Shown here piece after piece: positions 42,263 to 51,523 of a stretch of 64,000 nucleotides of DNA (its first letter is position 1; each line of letters begins with the position of its first letter). Source of the DNA: Vreelandella halophila. Lineage in GTDB: Bacteria > Pseudomonadota > Gammaproteobacteria > Pseudomonadales > Oleiphilaceae. The position numbers and the translations under genes were made by a program. Below the pieces are notes generated by a model. It was not told the origin of the DNA. It saw only the letters and a program-made list of their open reading frames with translations, and ran no database searches. The stretch is taken from assembly GCF_009856365.1 (NCBI RefSeq), contig NZ_WMEX01000002.1:310001-374000 (forward strand), in the 5' to 3' direction.

Positions 42263-44272
42263 GAGGTCGTCCATGAGCGCGGACAGCGTCGCCCGGCCGC
42301 GGCGCTGGTTGGCCTCGGGATCCCTGTCCGAGCTGCCCTCGCGCTCCACGTGCTCATCCGGCATTTCATCCAGGAAGCGGCTGGGAATGGGCTCGATGAC
42401 CTCGCCATACTGCTTGCGCTGGCCGGCGTAGGTCAGGGTCAGGCAGCGCTGGGCGCGGGTGATGCCCACGTACATCAGCCGCCGCTCCTCCTCGATGGTT
42501 TCCGACTCGATGCTGCTGCGGTGGGGCAGGAGCTCCTCCTCCAGCCCCATGATGAAGACGTTCGGGAACTCCAGCCCCTTGGACGCGTGCAGCGTCATCA
42601 GCTGGACCCGGTCGCTGTCGTCCTCTTCCTCCTGCCGGTCCAGGATGTCGCGCAGAACCAGGCGGCTTACGGCTTCCTCCAGTGTCTGTTCCGTGTCCCC
42701 GTCATCCTCCGTCGGCTCCATCTGCTCGATGGAATCCAGCAGGTACCAGACGTTCTCCATGCGTTTCTGCGCCTGCTTGGCGCTGGAGGCGTTCTGGTGC
42801 AGCCACTCCTCGTATTCCACGTCCGTGAACATCCGGCGGATCACGCCCAGGGTGTCGTCCTCGTTCTCCAGCCGATGGCGGACGTCGTGCAGGAAGTGCG
42901 TGAACCGCCGCAGTTTGTCCAGGGCGCGCCCCTGGATATGGCTTTCGGCGCCGACCTCGTCCAGGGAGCGGGTCAGGCTCATGCTGCGTTGGCGGGCGTA
43001 GCCGGTGAGCTGTTCCAGGGTACGCGGGCCTATTTCGCGCCGGGGCACGTTGACCACGCGCAGGAAGGCCACGTCGTCGTCCGGGTTGGTGAGCAGACGC
43101 AGGTACGCCATGGCGTCCTTGATCTCGTTGCGCGCGAAGAAGGAGGTGCCCCCGGAGATCTTGTAGGGAACCTGGTAGGCCTGGAGCTTGATCTCCAGCA
43201 GCTTCGACTGGTGGTTGCCCCGGTAAAGAACGGCGAAATCCCGGTATTCCGAGCGGCTCCGGAGTCGCTGGTCCAGGATCTCGGAGGCGATGCGTTCGGC
43301 TTCGCCCTCCTCATTGCGGCAGCGCAGAACGCGGATGGGGTCGCCCACGCCCAGTTCGCTCCACAGGGCCTTGTCGAACACGTGCGGGTTGTTGGCGATG
43401 ACGGTGTTGGCGGTGCTCAGGATGCGCCGCATGGAGCGGTAGTTCTGCTCCAGCTTGACGATCTTCAGTGACGGGAAGTCCTCCTTGAGCTGGGCCAGGT
43501 TCTCCGGCCGCGCGCCGCGCCAGGCGTAGATGGACTGGTCGTCGTCGCCCACCACGGTCAGGCCCTGGCGATGGCCCACCAGCATGCGCACCAGTTCGTA
43601 CTGGCTCAGGTTGGTGTCCTGGTATTCATCCACCAGCAGGTAGCGGATGCGGCGCTGCCACTTCTGAAGCACCTCCTCGTGATTGCGGAACAGCAATACG
43701 GGCAGCAGGATCAGGTCGTCGAAGTCCAGGGCGTTGTAGGCCTTCAGGTAGTCCGCGTAATGCTGGTAGATGACCGCGAAGCGTTCCTCGCGGGCGTCAT
43801 TGGCCCGGCTCAGCGCCTGGTCCGGCAGCAGCATGGCGTTCTTCCAGCTGGAAATCGTCGCCTGCAGGTCACCGATTTCGAGACCGGTGTCCGCGGCGTG
43901 TTCGGCCAGAAGGTCGCGCAACAGCGCACGCGCATCCTCGGCGTCGAAGATTGAGAAGCCGGGGTGATAGCCCACCGCGTCGTGTTCCTCGCGCAGGATG
44001 GTCAGCCCCAGATTATGGAAGGTGGCCACGGTCAGCCCCCGAGCCGCACGGCGGTCCACCAGCTTACCCACGCGCTCCTTCATCTCGCGCGCCGCCTTGT
44101 TGGTGAACGTGACGGCGGCAATGTGGCGCCCGGGGTAACCCGCGTACTCAATCAGGTGGGCGATCTTGCGCGTGATCACGCTGGTCTTGCCGCTGCCGGC
44201 GCCGGCGAGCACCAGAAGGGGGCCATCAAGATAGCGTACGGCTTCGCGCTGGCGGGGATTGAGATCGGCCAC
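42257..44272 (-). CDS. rep: ATP-dependent DNA helicase Rep
   Basis: A 671-residue superfamily 1A helicase. The Q-motif and start read [27 protein letters not shown], motif II is [10 protein letters not shown], and motif III is [15 protein letters not shown]. Motif IV follows near VKLEQNYRS, and motifs V/VI are [16 protein letters not shown] and [13 protein letters not shown]. The size and sequence are those of Rep rather than UvrD or PcrA. It helps replication forks pass bound proteins. Confidence 0.95.
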   Translation of the reverse strand: MADLNPRQREAVRYLDGPLLVLAGAGSGKTSVITRKIAHLIEYAGYPGRHIAAVTFTNKAAREMKERVGKLVDRRAARGLTVATFHNLGLTILREEHDAVGYHPGFSIFDAEDARALLRDLLAEHAADTGLEIGDLQATISSWKNAMLLPDQALSRANDAREERFAVIYQHYADYLKAYNALDFDDLILLPVLLFRNHEEVLQKWQRRIRYLLVDEYQDTNLSQYELVRMLVGHRQGLTVVGDDDQSIYAWRGARPENLAQLKEDFPSLKIVKLEQNYRSMRRILSTANTVIANNPHVFDKALWSELGVGDPIRVLRCRNEEGEAERIASEILDQRLRSRSEYRDFAVLYRGNHQSKLLEIKLQAYQVPYKISGGTSFFARNEIKDAMAYLRLLTNPDDDVAFLRVVNVPRREIGPRTLEQLTGYARQRSMSLTRSLDEVGAESHIQGRALDKLRRFTHFLHDVRHRLENEDDTLGVIRRMFTDVEYEEWLHQNASSAKQAQKRMENVWYLLDSIEQMEPTEDDGDTEQTLEEAVSRLVLRDILDRQEEEDDSDRVQLMTLHASKGLEFPNVFIMGLEEELLPHRSSIESETIEEERRLMYVGITRAQRCLTLTYAGQRKQYGEVIEPIPSRFLDEMPDEHVEREGSSDRDPEANQRRGRATLSALMDDLS

Positions 44273-44304
44273 AGGTTACCTCCGAGTAGCGCTCGATTGT
44301 AGCA

Positions 44305-45093
44305 TCAGGCGCCCAGCCAGACATCGAGAAAGAGCATGATCACCAGCCCGAGTGAAAGCCCGACCGTTGCCCGGCTCTGGTAGCCGCTGCGGTGGGATTC
44401 AGGGATGATTTCATGGCTGATGACGTACAGCATCGCGCCTGCCGCAAAGGCCAGCCCCCAGGGCAGCAGCGTCTGGGAGAGGCTGATGACACCGGCGCCC
44501 GCGAGACCGCCCAGTGGCTCCACCAGTCCCGTCAAAGCAGCGATCCCCCAGGAGCGCCAGCGTGAATAGCCTTCGGCCAGCAGTGCAACGGCCACGGCCA
44601 GGCCCTCGGGCATGTTCTGGAGCCCGATCCCAATGGCCAGCGGCATGCCGCCGCTGAGGCCTTCAGCCCCGAAACTCACCCCCACGGCCAGTCCCTCGGG
44701 GACGTTGTGCAGGGTGATGGCGATGATGAACAACCAGAGGCGCCGCAGTGAGGCCGCATCAGGGCCTTCGCGGCCGGAGGCGAAGTGCTCGTGCGGCAGA
44801 ACCTCATTAAGCAGTGCAATGGTGCCCATGCCGACCAGGATGGATGCGCACGCAATCAGTGCGGCAATGGCGTCGCTGCCGAACTCGGCTCGGGCGGCGT
44901 CGAGGGCGGGAATGATCAGGGAGAAGAAGGACGCGGCAAGCATGACGCCCGCAGCAAATCCCAGGGCCAGATTCCGGAAGGCCGGCCCCGGTGTCCGGCC
45001 GACGAAAACCGGGATCGCTCCCACAGCGGTCAGAAGGCCTGCAATGAGGCTGCCCATAAACCCGAGAAGCACCGGGGAAAGGTTGCTCAGCAT
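44305..45093 (-). CDS. ZIP-family divalent metal transporter
   Basis: A 262-residue inner-membrane protein with about eight segments. Metal-site sequences of the ZIP family lie in HNVPEGLAVGVSFGAEG and GLQNMPEGLAVAVAL. The region after TM3 has HEHFASGREG. It probably moves zinc or a related divalent metal into or across the membrane. The start is ATG at 45093, and the gene ends 32 bp before rep. Confidence 0.9.
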   Translation of the reverse strand: MLSNLSPVLLGFMGSLIAGLLTAVGAIPVFVGRTPGPAFRNLALGFAAGVMLAASFFSLIIPALDAARAEFGSDAIAALIACASILVGMGTIALLNEVLPHEHFASGREGPDAASLRRLWLFIIAITLHNVPEGLAVGVSFGAEGLSGGMPLAIGIGLQNMPEGLAVAVALLAEGYSRWRSWGIAALTGLVEPLGGLAGAGVISLSQTLLPWGLAFAAGAMLYVISHEIIPESHRSGYQSRATVGLSLGLVIMLFLDVWLGA

Positions 45094-45196
45094 GCTGGTA
45101 CGTTGCTCTCTCTGGTCAGTGAGCGAAAGCGCTGAGGATGACGCTCTCGGCGCATCGGTTCAAGGCTGCCAGTCTTTGATGCGTTGACACCGTTGG

Positions 45197-45225
45197 TTGA
45201 TCAGTAAAGGGCCCAGTGGTGTAAT
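45197..45225 (+). promoter_or_regulatory. possible promoter of the PAAR gene
   Basis: TTGATC, a 17-base spacer and TGTAAT. A separate TTGACA lies at 45184-45189 without a matching -10 at the right distance. Confidence 0.35.
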
Positions 45226-45286
45226 AGCGGAACGGGTGCCGTCAGGCCCCGCAGGGAAATGATCCATTACGGACAAGGAGATGTTC

Positions 45287-45574
45287 ATGGGCAAGCCAGC
45301 CGCCACCCTCGGCGACTTTCACACCTGTCCCCAGTTTGATGGCCCCAAGCCCCATGTGGGTGGTCCCGCCGTGGAAGGCTCACCGAATGTTGTGATCGGG
45401 GGACGCCCGGCCGTTCGTCAGGGGGATAAGGCCGTCTGTGTGGGACCTCCGGACACGGTCAGCGAGGGCTCGCCGACCGTTTTCATCAACGGCAGACCGG
45501 CCGCCACCATCGGCTGTGCCACAGCCCATGGCGGCAAGCTGGTGGTCGGTAACCCGACCGTACTGATCGGCTGA
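45287..45574 (+). CDS. PAAR-domain protein
   Basis: 95 residues, a single PAAR domain without any toxin extension. It carries PAATLGDFHTCPQF, SPNVVIGGRPAVRQGD, SPTVFINGRPAATIGC and NPTVLIG repeats, with His and Cys positions that bind the zinc at the tip. PAAR proteins sharpen the VgrG spike of type VI secretion and related contractile systems. No vgrG, hcp or tss gene is in the window, so it is an orphan here. The start at 45287 is chosen since GGAG stands 6 nt before it; the ATG at 45281 abuts the ribosome site. Confidence 0.9.
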   Translation: MGKPAATLGDFHTCPQFDGPKPHVGGPAVEGSPNVVIGGRPAVRQGDKAVCVGPPDTVSEGSPTVFINGRPAATIGCATAHGGKLVVGNPTVLIG

Positions 45575-45591
45575 GGCTGGTACCGCCGGCC

Positions 45592-46464
45592 TCAGCCGTA
45601 ACGACCGGTGATGTAGTCCTCGGTTTTCTGTTCACGCGGGTTGGTGAACAGAGTATCCGTGTCGTTGAACTCCACGATCTCGCCCATGTGGAAAAAGGCG
45701 GTGTAACCGGCTACTCGGGCAGCCTGTTGCAGGTTGTGGGTGACGATGGCAATGGTGTAGCGATCCTTCAGCTCATCGATCAGCTCTTCGATGGTCGCCG
45801 TGGCCAACGGATCCAGGGACGAGGCCGGCTCGTCCATCAGGATGACCTCAGGGTTCACCGCAATGGCCCGGGCGATGCACAGGCGCTGCTGCTGGCCGCC
45901 GGAAAGGGCGGTGCCGGGGGTCTGGAGCCGGTCCGAGACTTCGTGCCAGAGTCCGGCGCGCTTGAGCGAGTGCTCAACGAGGTCATCCAGGTCCCGGCGG
46001 CTGTTCACAGTGCCGTGCAGTCGGGGGGCGTAGGCGATGTTCTCGTAGATGCTCTTGGGGAAGGGGTTGGGCTTCTGGAACACCATGCCCACGTTGCTGC
46101 GCAGCTGCACCACGTCCACGTCCGGATCGTAGATGTCCTCGCCATCCAGTGTGATCTGGCCCCGGACCCGCACACTGGGGATGAGGTCGTTCATGCGGTT
46201 GATGCAGCGCAGGAACGAGCTCTTACCGCAGCCCGACGGGCCGATCAGCGCTGTTACCTCGCGTTCATGGATATCCAGGTTGAGGCCGTGCAGCGCCTGG
46301 GTATTGCCATACCAGAGGTTCACATCCTCGGCTTTCACCTTCACATTCTTTTCCGCGGTTCCAGCGGTTGAGGCCGGTTCGCTGGTGTCGGTCTGCCCGG
46401 TCATAGGGGTTACTGATTCCGTGCTTGTGGTTTCAGGGGATTCGGTTGTGGCTTCAGAGTACAT
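45592..46464 (-). CDS. pstB: phosphate ABC transporter ATP-binding protein
   Basis: About 290 residues. An unusual Thr/Ser/Glu-rich N-terminal extension of some 40 residues precedes the ATPase domain. Walker A is [20 protein letters not shown], the signature is LSGGQQQRL, Walker B is [13 protein letters not shown], and the switch His is in [18 protein letters not shown] is diagnostic for PstB. The start is ATG at 46464 with GAGGTG 5 nt upstream. It is the last gene of pstSCAB; no phoU follows. Confidence 0.95.
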   Translation of the reverse strand: MYSEATTESPETTSTESVTPMTGQTDTSEPASTAGTAEKNVKVKAEDVNLWYGNTQALHGLNLDIHEREVTALIGPSGCGKSSFLRCINRMNDLIPSVRVRGQITLDGEDIYDPDVDVVQLRSNVGMVFQKPNPFPKSIYENIAYAPRLHGTVNSRRDLDDLVEHSLKRAGLWHEVSDRLQTPGTALSGGQQQRLCIARAIAVNPEVILMDEPASSLDPLATATIEELIDELKDRYTIAIVTHNLQQAARVAGYTAFFHMGEIVEFNDTDTLFTNPREQKTEDYITGRYG

Positions 46465-46481
46465 ACGCACCTCGTATAGCG

Positions 46482-47654
46482 CTACCAGCGGCGCTCGAAT
46501 TTGCGCCGCATGAAAACGGCGGTGGCATTGAGGGTGAGCAGGACCGCCAGCAGCACCATGATGCCGGCGGCGGTTTTCTCGACATAGGCCTGCTGGGGCT
46601 CTGAGGCCCAGGTGAAGACCTGCGCCGGCAGCACCGTAGCGGACTCGAAGATGCCGGAAGGCGCCTCCGGAATGTAAGCGATCATGCCCACGATGATCAG
46701 CGGTGCCGTCTCGCCCATGGCCTGGGCCAGCCCGATGATGGTGCCGGTCAGGATCCCTGGCAGCGAGGAGGGCAGCACATGGTCCCGCACCACCTGCCAG
46801 CGGGAGCAGCCCATGGCGAAGGCGCCCTGGCGGATCGGGTCCGGCACCGCCCGCAGTGCCGCCCGGGTGCTGATGATGATGATGGGCAGCGTCATCAGCC
46901 CCAGAGTCAGGCCCCCGGCCAGGGCCGAGGAGCGGGGCACGCCGAAGAAGTTGATGAAAAGCGCCAGACCCAGCAGGCCGAAGATGATCGACGGTACCGC
47001 CGCCAGGTTATTGATGTTGACCTCGATGGTCTGGGTCAGCTTGTTGTCCGGCGCGAATTCCTCCAGGTAGATGGCGGACATGACGCCAATGGGAAAGGCG
47101 AACACCAGGGTGATGCCAAGCACATAGAGTGTGCCCACCGCCGCCGAAAAGATGCCCGCCAGTTCCGGCAACTTGGAATCGCCGGTCGTGAAGAAGCGGG
47201 TGTTGAATGCGCTCTGGATACGGCCGCTGTCAGCCAGGGCATCCACCTGTTGGCGGAGTTCCGCCGGCAGGTCATGGCCGTGTTTCAGGTACTGGTCGAT
47301 CTCGGCCTTGACCGGCACCCAGCGCTGGTCGGTGGTGCCCATCAGGTCCGGGTTATCCTCCATCTCCAGGGGAATGGAGCGGGTCGCGCCACGGGAAGCG
47401 ATGTCCCGCATGTCACTGTCCAGCGCGAACTGGCCCAGGCGGGCTGAGCGGTCGTTGTACTCCAGGGTCACCTGGACCTGGTGCTGCCAGAAGGCCGTGT
47501 ACCCTTGGCTGATGATGTCGGTAAAGAACGCCACGATGATGGCGAACGCGATCCCCACCGCACCAATGCAGTACGCCTTGAAGCGCTTCTCGGCGCGGTA
47601 GCGGCGGCGGATGTGCGGGTCGTTGGCGGAGCCGGTCAGTCTGCGCGTGCTCAT
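46482..47654 (-). CDS. pstA: phosphate ABC transporter permease PstA
   Basis: A 390-residue permease. A cytoplasmic N-terminal part leads into TM1 at about residues 28-50. A periplasmic stretch of about 120 residues ([19 protein letters not shown] and onward) is larger than in E. coli but seen in other proteobacteria. The canonical core then follows with [13 protein letters not shown]-type and [15 protein letters not shown] sequences and the EAA-like loop [20 protein letters not shown]. It ends 17 bp before pstB. Confidence 0.93.
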   Translation of the reverse strand: MSTRRLTGSANDPHIRRRYRAEKRFKAYCIGAVGIAFAIIVAFFTDIISQGYTAFWQHQVQVTLEYNDRSARLGQFALDSDMRDIASRGATRSIPLEMEDNPDLMGTTDQRWVPVKAEIDQYLKHGHDLPAELRQQVDALADSGRIQSAFNTRFFTTGDSKLPELAGIFSAAVGTLYVLGITLVFAFPIGVMSAIYLEEFAPDNKLTQTIEVNINNLAAVPSIIFGLLGLALFINFFGVPRSSALAGGLTLGLMTLPIIIISTRAALRAVPDPIRQGAFAMGCSRWQVVRDHVLPSSLPGILTGTIIGLAQAMGETAPLIIVGMIAYIPEAPSGIFESATVLPAQVFTWASEPQQAYVEKTAAGIMVLLAVLLTLNATAVFMRRKFERRW

Positions 47655-47666
47655 GTCTTGGTTCGC

Positions 47667-48938
47667 TCAGTCGTATTGTTGCTTGAAGCGCCGCACCATC
47701 ACTGTGGAGATGATGTTCAGCGTCAGGGTCACAATGAACAGCACCAGCCCCAGCGCGAATGCGGACAGCGTCTGTGGGCTGTCGAAGGACTGGTCCCCGG
47801 TCAGGGAGTAGACGATGTTCACGGTCACCGTTGTCATGTCCTCCAGCGGGTTCCAGGTCAGGTTGGGGCGCACCCCGGCCGCCATGACCACGATCATGGT
47901 TTCGCCCAGCGCCCGCGAAACGCCCAGCAGGAAGGCCGAAATCACCCCGGGAAGGGCCGCCGGCACCACCACATTGCGGATGGTTTCCGATCGGGTGGTG
48001 CCCAGTGCGAAGGCGCCTTCGCGCAGGCTCTGGGGAATGCTGTTGATCACGTCATCCGACAGTGACGAGATGAAGGGGATGATCATGATGCCCATGACGA
48101 TGCCGGGCGACAGGATGTTGCTGTACGAGGCGTCCAGGCCGAAGAATCCGGCAATGTCCACGACAATGGGTGTGACCGTGATGGCGGCGAAGAAGCCGTA
48201 GACCACGGTCGGGATGCCGGCGAGGATCTCAAGGATCGGCTTGACCACGCCCCGGGTCTTCAGGGAAGCGTATTCGGACATGAAGATGGCCGACAGCAGC
48301 CCGATGGGCAGCGCCACGGCCATGGCGATGGCGGTCACCATGAAGGTGCCCGCGAACAGTGGCACGGAGCCGAACATGCCGCCACCGCCCTCGCTGACCT
48401 CATCGCCACGGCCGGCTGCCTCCAGGAAGGAATCCCCCGGCGACCAGACGGTGCCGGTGATGAACTCCCAGACGCTCACTTCCCGGAAGAAGCGCATGGC
48501 CTCGAAAATCACCGACAGCACAATGGCGATGGTGGTCATGATGGAAATCAGGGCTGCGCCCAGCAGCAGCCAGCGGATCAACCGGTCCAGCGTGTTGCGG
48601 GCGCGCAGGGTGGGGCGGATCGCCATCAGGCCGTAGGCGAAGCCGGCGGCGGCCGTGACCAGCGTCATGGCCAGCACCAGCTCCGATGGCAGGGTGATCC
48701 AGCCCAGAAGATTGAGCAGGGAGGCGGCAAAGGCGACACCGATGGCCGGCACCGCCATGGAGACCACCGAGTACCAGCCGTACTGCTGCGGCCTTGAATG
48801 CAGCCGTGTGCCGTCGGCCTGGGTTGCCATTGCCTTGCGCCGGCCCAGGAAGAAGCCGGCGTAGCCCAGCGGGATCAGCCCCGCGAGCAGGATCAGCGTG
48901 GTTTCACCTACGCTCACTGTTGCCTCCCTTTTCTGCAA
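47667..48938 (-). CDS. pstC: phosphate ABC transporter permease PstC
   Basis: A 423-residue permease. It has two extra N-terminal membrane segments and a loop before the core. The core contains LSAIFMSEYAS, LAGIPTVVYGFFAAITV and the coupling loop INSIPQSLREGAFALGTTRSE. This extended form pairs with the extended PstA. It starts on ATG after GGGAGG. A hairpin with a T-run lies between it and pstS. Confidence 0.93.
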   Translation of the reverse strand: MQKREATVSVGETTLILLAGLIPLGYAGFFLGRRKAMATQADGTRLHSRPQQYGWYSVVSMAVPAIGVAFAASLLNLLGWITLPSELVLAMTLVTAAAGFAYGLMAIRPTLRARNTLDRLIRWLLLGAALISIMTTIAIVLSVIFEAMRFFREVSVWEFITGTVWSPGDSFLEAAGRGDEVSEGGGGMFGSVPLFAGTFMVTAIAMAVALPIGLLSAIFMSEYASLKTRGVVKPILEILAGIPTVVYGFFAAITVTPIVVDIAGFFGLDASYSNILSPGIVMGIMIIPFISSLSDDVINSIPQSLREGAFALGTTRSETIRNVVVPAALPGVISAFLLGVSRALGETMIVVMAAGVRPNLTWNPLEDMTTVTVNIVYSLTGDQSFDSPQTLSAFALGLVLFIVTLTLNIISTVMVRRFKQQYD

Positions 48939-48977
48939 AGAAAAACCCGGCTGACCGCCATGGGCGGAGCAGCCGGG
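48938..48977 (-). terminator. attenuator-like terminator between pstS and pstC
   Basis: In the minus direction, CCCGGCTG pairs with CAGCCGGG around an inner CCGCC/GGCGG stem, then TTTTTCTTT follows. Partial termination here would raise PstS above the membrane subunits, as known for other pst operons. Confidence 0.75.
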
Positions 48978-48990
48978 AAGGGCTTTTCGG

Positions 48991-50010
48991 TTACTTCGTC
49001 AGATCGCTGCGCTTGAGGTTGACCCGCTCAGCGACACGCTCCTGCCACTTGCGACGGGCCTTTTCAGGCAGCGGAATCAGGCCTTCCTCGACCAGCAGGC
49101 CATCCGGGCCGATCATCAGATCATCCATGAAGAGACTGACGTAGCCATCGATGCCGGAGACCACATCGCCCTCGTGGGCCTTCTTGATGTAGAACCAGAG
49201 GCTGCGGGCCACCGGGTAGGTTTCCGTGGAGATATTCTCCGTGGTGGGTTCCACGCCATCGATGCTGGCGGCCTTCACACTGTCGCGGTTCTCCTCCAGG
49301 AAGCCGTAGCCGAAAATGCCGAAGGCGCTGCGGTTCTCCTGGATGCGCTTGATGATCAGGTTGTCATTCTCGCCGGAGTCCACATAGGCGCCGTCAGAGC
49401 GTACGTCGGTGTACTCACCGGGGTAGCCGGCATCCTCGCTGACCGATGCCATCACCAGTTCCTCGAAGGCATCCCGTGTACCGGAAGTGGTCGGTGGACC
49501 CAGGATCTCGATCTCGCGGTCCGGCAGGCTGGAATCGATGTCGCTCCAGTTGTCATAGGGGTTCTCGACCAGGTCACCGTTCTTTGGCACCTCAGCGGCC
49601 ACGGCCAGCAGGATCTGTTCGCGGGTCAGGTTGAGGTCGTCGTTCTCCGCGCTCTGAGCAAAGACGATGCCATCGGAGCCGATCATGGCCTCGGTGATGT
49701 TCTCGACGCCATTCTCCTGGCAGCGGTCGAACTCGCTGGGCTTCATCCGCCGGGAGGCGTTGGTGATGTCCGGCGTGCCGGCGCCGATGCCCTCGCAGAA
49801 GAGCCGGAGGCCGCCACCGGAGCCGGTGGACTCTATGGTGGGGGTGGGATTTCTGGACGTTGCGCCGAATTCCTCAACCACATAGCTGGCAAAGGGGTAG
49901 ACGGTGCTGGAGCCCACGATCCGGATCTGATCGCGCTCCTGGGCGACCGAGACCGTGCTGGCGCTCATCAGCGCCGCCATGGCGATGGCGGATTTCTTCC
50001 AGGTCTTCAT
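48991..50010 (-). CDS. pstS: phosphate ABC transporter substrate-binding protein
   Basis: About 339 residues. The signal peptide ends near VSVAQ. The phosphate-binding segments are IRIVGSSTVYPFAS at the N-terminus, STGSGGGLRLFCEG, and LGPPTTSGTRDAF with the Thr-Ser-Gly-Thr-Arg contacts. It captures phosphate in the periplasm for PstCAB. The start is ATG at 50010 preceded by GAGGAG 8 nt upstream. A Pho-box promoter precedes the gene. Confidence 0.96.
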   Translation of the reverse strand: MKTWKKSAIAMAALMSASTVSVAQERDQIRIVGSSTVYPFASYVVEEFGATSRNPTPTIESTGSGGGLRLFCEGIGAGTPDITNASRRMKPSEFDRCQENGVENITEAMIGSDGIVFAQSAENDDLNLTREQILLAVAAEVPKNGDLVENPYDNWSDIDSSLPDREIEILGPPTTSGTRDAFEELVMASVSEDAGYPGEYTDVRSDGAYVDSGENDNLIIKRIQENRSAFGIFGYGFLEENRDSVKAASIDGVEPTTENISTETYPVARSLWFYIKKAHEGDVVSGIDGYVSLFMDDLMIGPDGLLVEEGLIPLPEKARRKWQERVAERVNLKRSDLTK

Positions 50011-50053
50011 GGATACACTCCTCAGGTTGACCCACCTCATCGTTACATCAACG

Positions 50054-50087
50054 AGTCTACGGGGGGTGTGTGACAGTTTTATGACAA
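50054..50087 (-). promoter_or_regulatory. PhoB-dependent promoter of pstS
   Basis: On the minus strand TTGTCAT-AAAA-CTGTCAC (50087-50070) is a 7-4-7 direct repeat matching the Pho box. It is followed after 10 bases by the -10 TAGACT (50059-50054). No separate -35 is needed when PhoB takes its place. Confidence 0.87.
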
Positions 50088-50164
50088 CGGTGAAAGAAAA
50101 GGTCCGGATGGGACCCGTCTTGGAAACCGCCCCGGCTGGGGGCCGAAGCGGCTTCCGGTGGGGA

Positions 50165-51247
50165 TCAGAAGCTGTAGATGGCGCCGACCATGACGTTATC
50201 GTCTGCGTCGTTCTCTTTGTCGTACCAGCCGGCTTCCGCCCACAGGCTCAGCGGCTCGTAGAGTTTGTGTGAAACGCCCAGGGTGAACTCGTCACGTTCC
50301 TTGACGGTGGTTTCGTCATCCGGGGAAACCCGCTGGGCGGCGCCGTAGAATTCGGTACGGCCCTGGGTGAAGGTGCCGCGCAGGGCGGTGAAGGTGGTCT
50401 CGTCGCCGGCGGGAGCGTTCTCCGCGTTCTCCTGGATTGAGTACTTGGCGCCGAACTCGAACTGGCCGATGCCGTAGACGCCGGCTATACCGTAGGTATT
50501 TTCACTGTCATAAGCGGTCAGTGCATCGAAATCGTCGTTTGTGGTGATGTTGCCATCATTATCAACGTAGAGTTGCTCTCCGTTGGCGTTGTAGACCTCA
50601 CCGGTTGTATCCGCCGCACGGTCATCATAGCCGGCATACAGCCCCCAGTTATTTCCGGTGTACCCACCGGCGATGGAGAGACCTACCTCGTTGCTGTCCT
50701 CGCTGCCGGGGCCCTCATCACGCCCCTGGATCCGGGCCTGGGTGCGGAAGCTGAAGCCGTTCCAGTCCGGGCTGTAGTAGGCGATCTGGTTGTCTTCGCC
50801 GGCAACGGCTTCGTCCGAGATCTCGGCATCCTCGGCCACTTCCGTGGCATCGATGATCAGATCCTCATAGACACTGTCGAAGTTGCCCGCCTGGACCTTG
50901 CCGAAGTCGCCCTTTACGCCGAGGAAGGCGCTGTCCTGGCTGTCGAAGCCGTCGCTGTTGTCGTCACTGCTGTATTCCAACTCAAGCTGACCAAAGGCGG
51001 TCACAGCGTTGCTTACACGGGTCTCGAAAGCAAAGCCAAGAGTGGAGTCCTCATCATCCAGCTCCGTGGAGGCGTCTCCGTCTTCGTTCTTTTCGGAGAT
51101 CACCTTGGGCTCCACGGTGCCGTAGAGGTTGAACGTGGTGTTCTCCGCCAGGCTGAGCCCTTCATCCGCGGTGAACTCCAGGGCCTGGGCGCCGGGGGCG
51201 GCCAGGGTCGCGGCGATGGCGGCGGAGAGAAGTTGTTTTCTGGTCAT
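50165..51247 (-). CDS. outer membrane porin, phosphate-regulated
   Basis: A 360-residue gammaproteobacterial general-porin-type barrel. The signal peptide ends GAQALEF. The first strand is FNLYGTVEPKV, followed by LGFAFETRVSNAVTAFGQLELEYSS and FLGVKGDFGKVQAGNFDSVY, the usual porin opening. The terminal strand is NVMVGAIYSF ending in Phe. The loops are strongly acidic, which suits a saline habitat. The ATG at 51247 follows AAGGAG. The promoter is a Pho box, so it is likely the entry pore for phosphate or organophosphate during starvation, analogous in role to PhoE or OprP. Confidence 0.9.
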   Translation of the reverse strand: MTRKQLLSAAIAATLAAPGAQALEFTADEGLSLAENTTFNLYGTVEPKVISEKNEDGDASTELDDEDSTLGFAFETRVSNAVTAFGQLELEYSSDDNSDGFDSQDSAFLGVKGDFGKVQAGNFDSVYEDLIIDATEVAEDAEISDEAVAGEDNQIAYYSPDWNGFSFRTQARIQGRDEGPGSEDSNEVGLSIAGGYTGNNWGLYAGYDDRAADTTGEVYNANGEQLYVDNDGNITTNDDFDALTAYDSENTYGIAGVYGIGQFEFGAKYSIQENAENAPAGDETTFTALRGTFTQGRTEFYGAAQRVSPDDETTVKERDEFTLGVSHKLYEPLSLWAEAGWYDKENDADDNVMVGAIYSF

Positions 51248-51381
51248 GGTGTGCTCCTTTGGTTTGCGTAATGCCAGATTAATTGTGATCCAGCTCTGAA
51301 TGTCTGTCATTGGGTTCCATCAAAACTTTCTAATGGAAGTAAACCGTTGCCCTGCGGGCTTCCCGCGAGCGTCTGGCGACG

Positions 51382-51415
51382 AGTCTATGGAGAGGGTATG
51401 ACACTTTCGTGACAT
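51382..51415 (-). promoter_or_regulatory. PhoB-dependent promoter of the porin gene
   Basis: On the minus strand ATGTCAC-GAAA-GTGTCAT (51415-51398) is a 7-4-7 Pho-box repeat. It is followed after exactly 10 bases by TAGACT (51387-51382), the same spacing and hexamer as at pstS. The leader to the ATG is about 130 nt. Confidence 0.82.
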
Positions 51416-51480
51416 TGAGGAAAGGAATTGCTCCGTTCCGGAAGGGATTTGTGGGACCTGTACCTGAGTGCCCGCATCGC

Positions 51481-51486
51481 TATAAT
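51481..51486 (+). promoter_or_regulatory. -10 element of tex
   Basis: A perfect TATAAT lies 38 bases before the tex ATG. No strong -35 is seen. Confidence 0.5.
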
Positions 51487-51523
51487 GGCCACCGGACTTC
51501 AAACCCACCGGATACGGTTCCCC

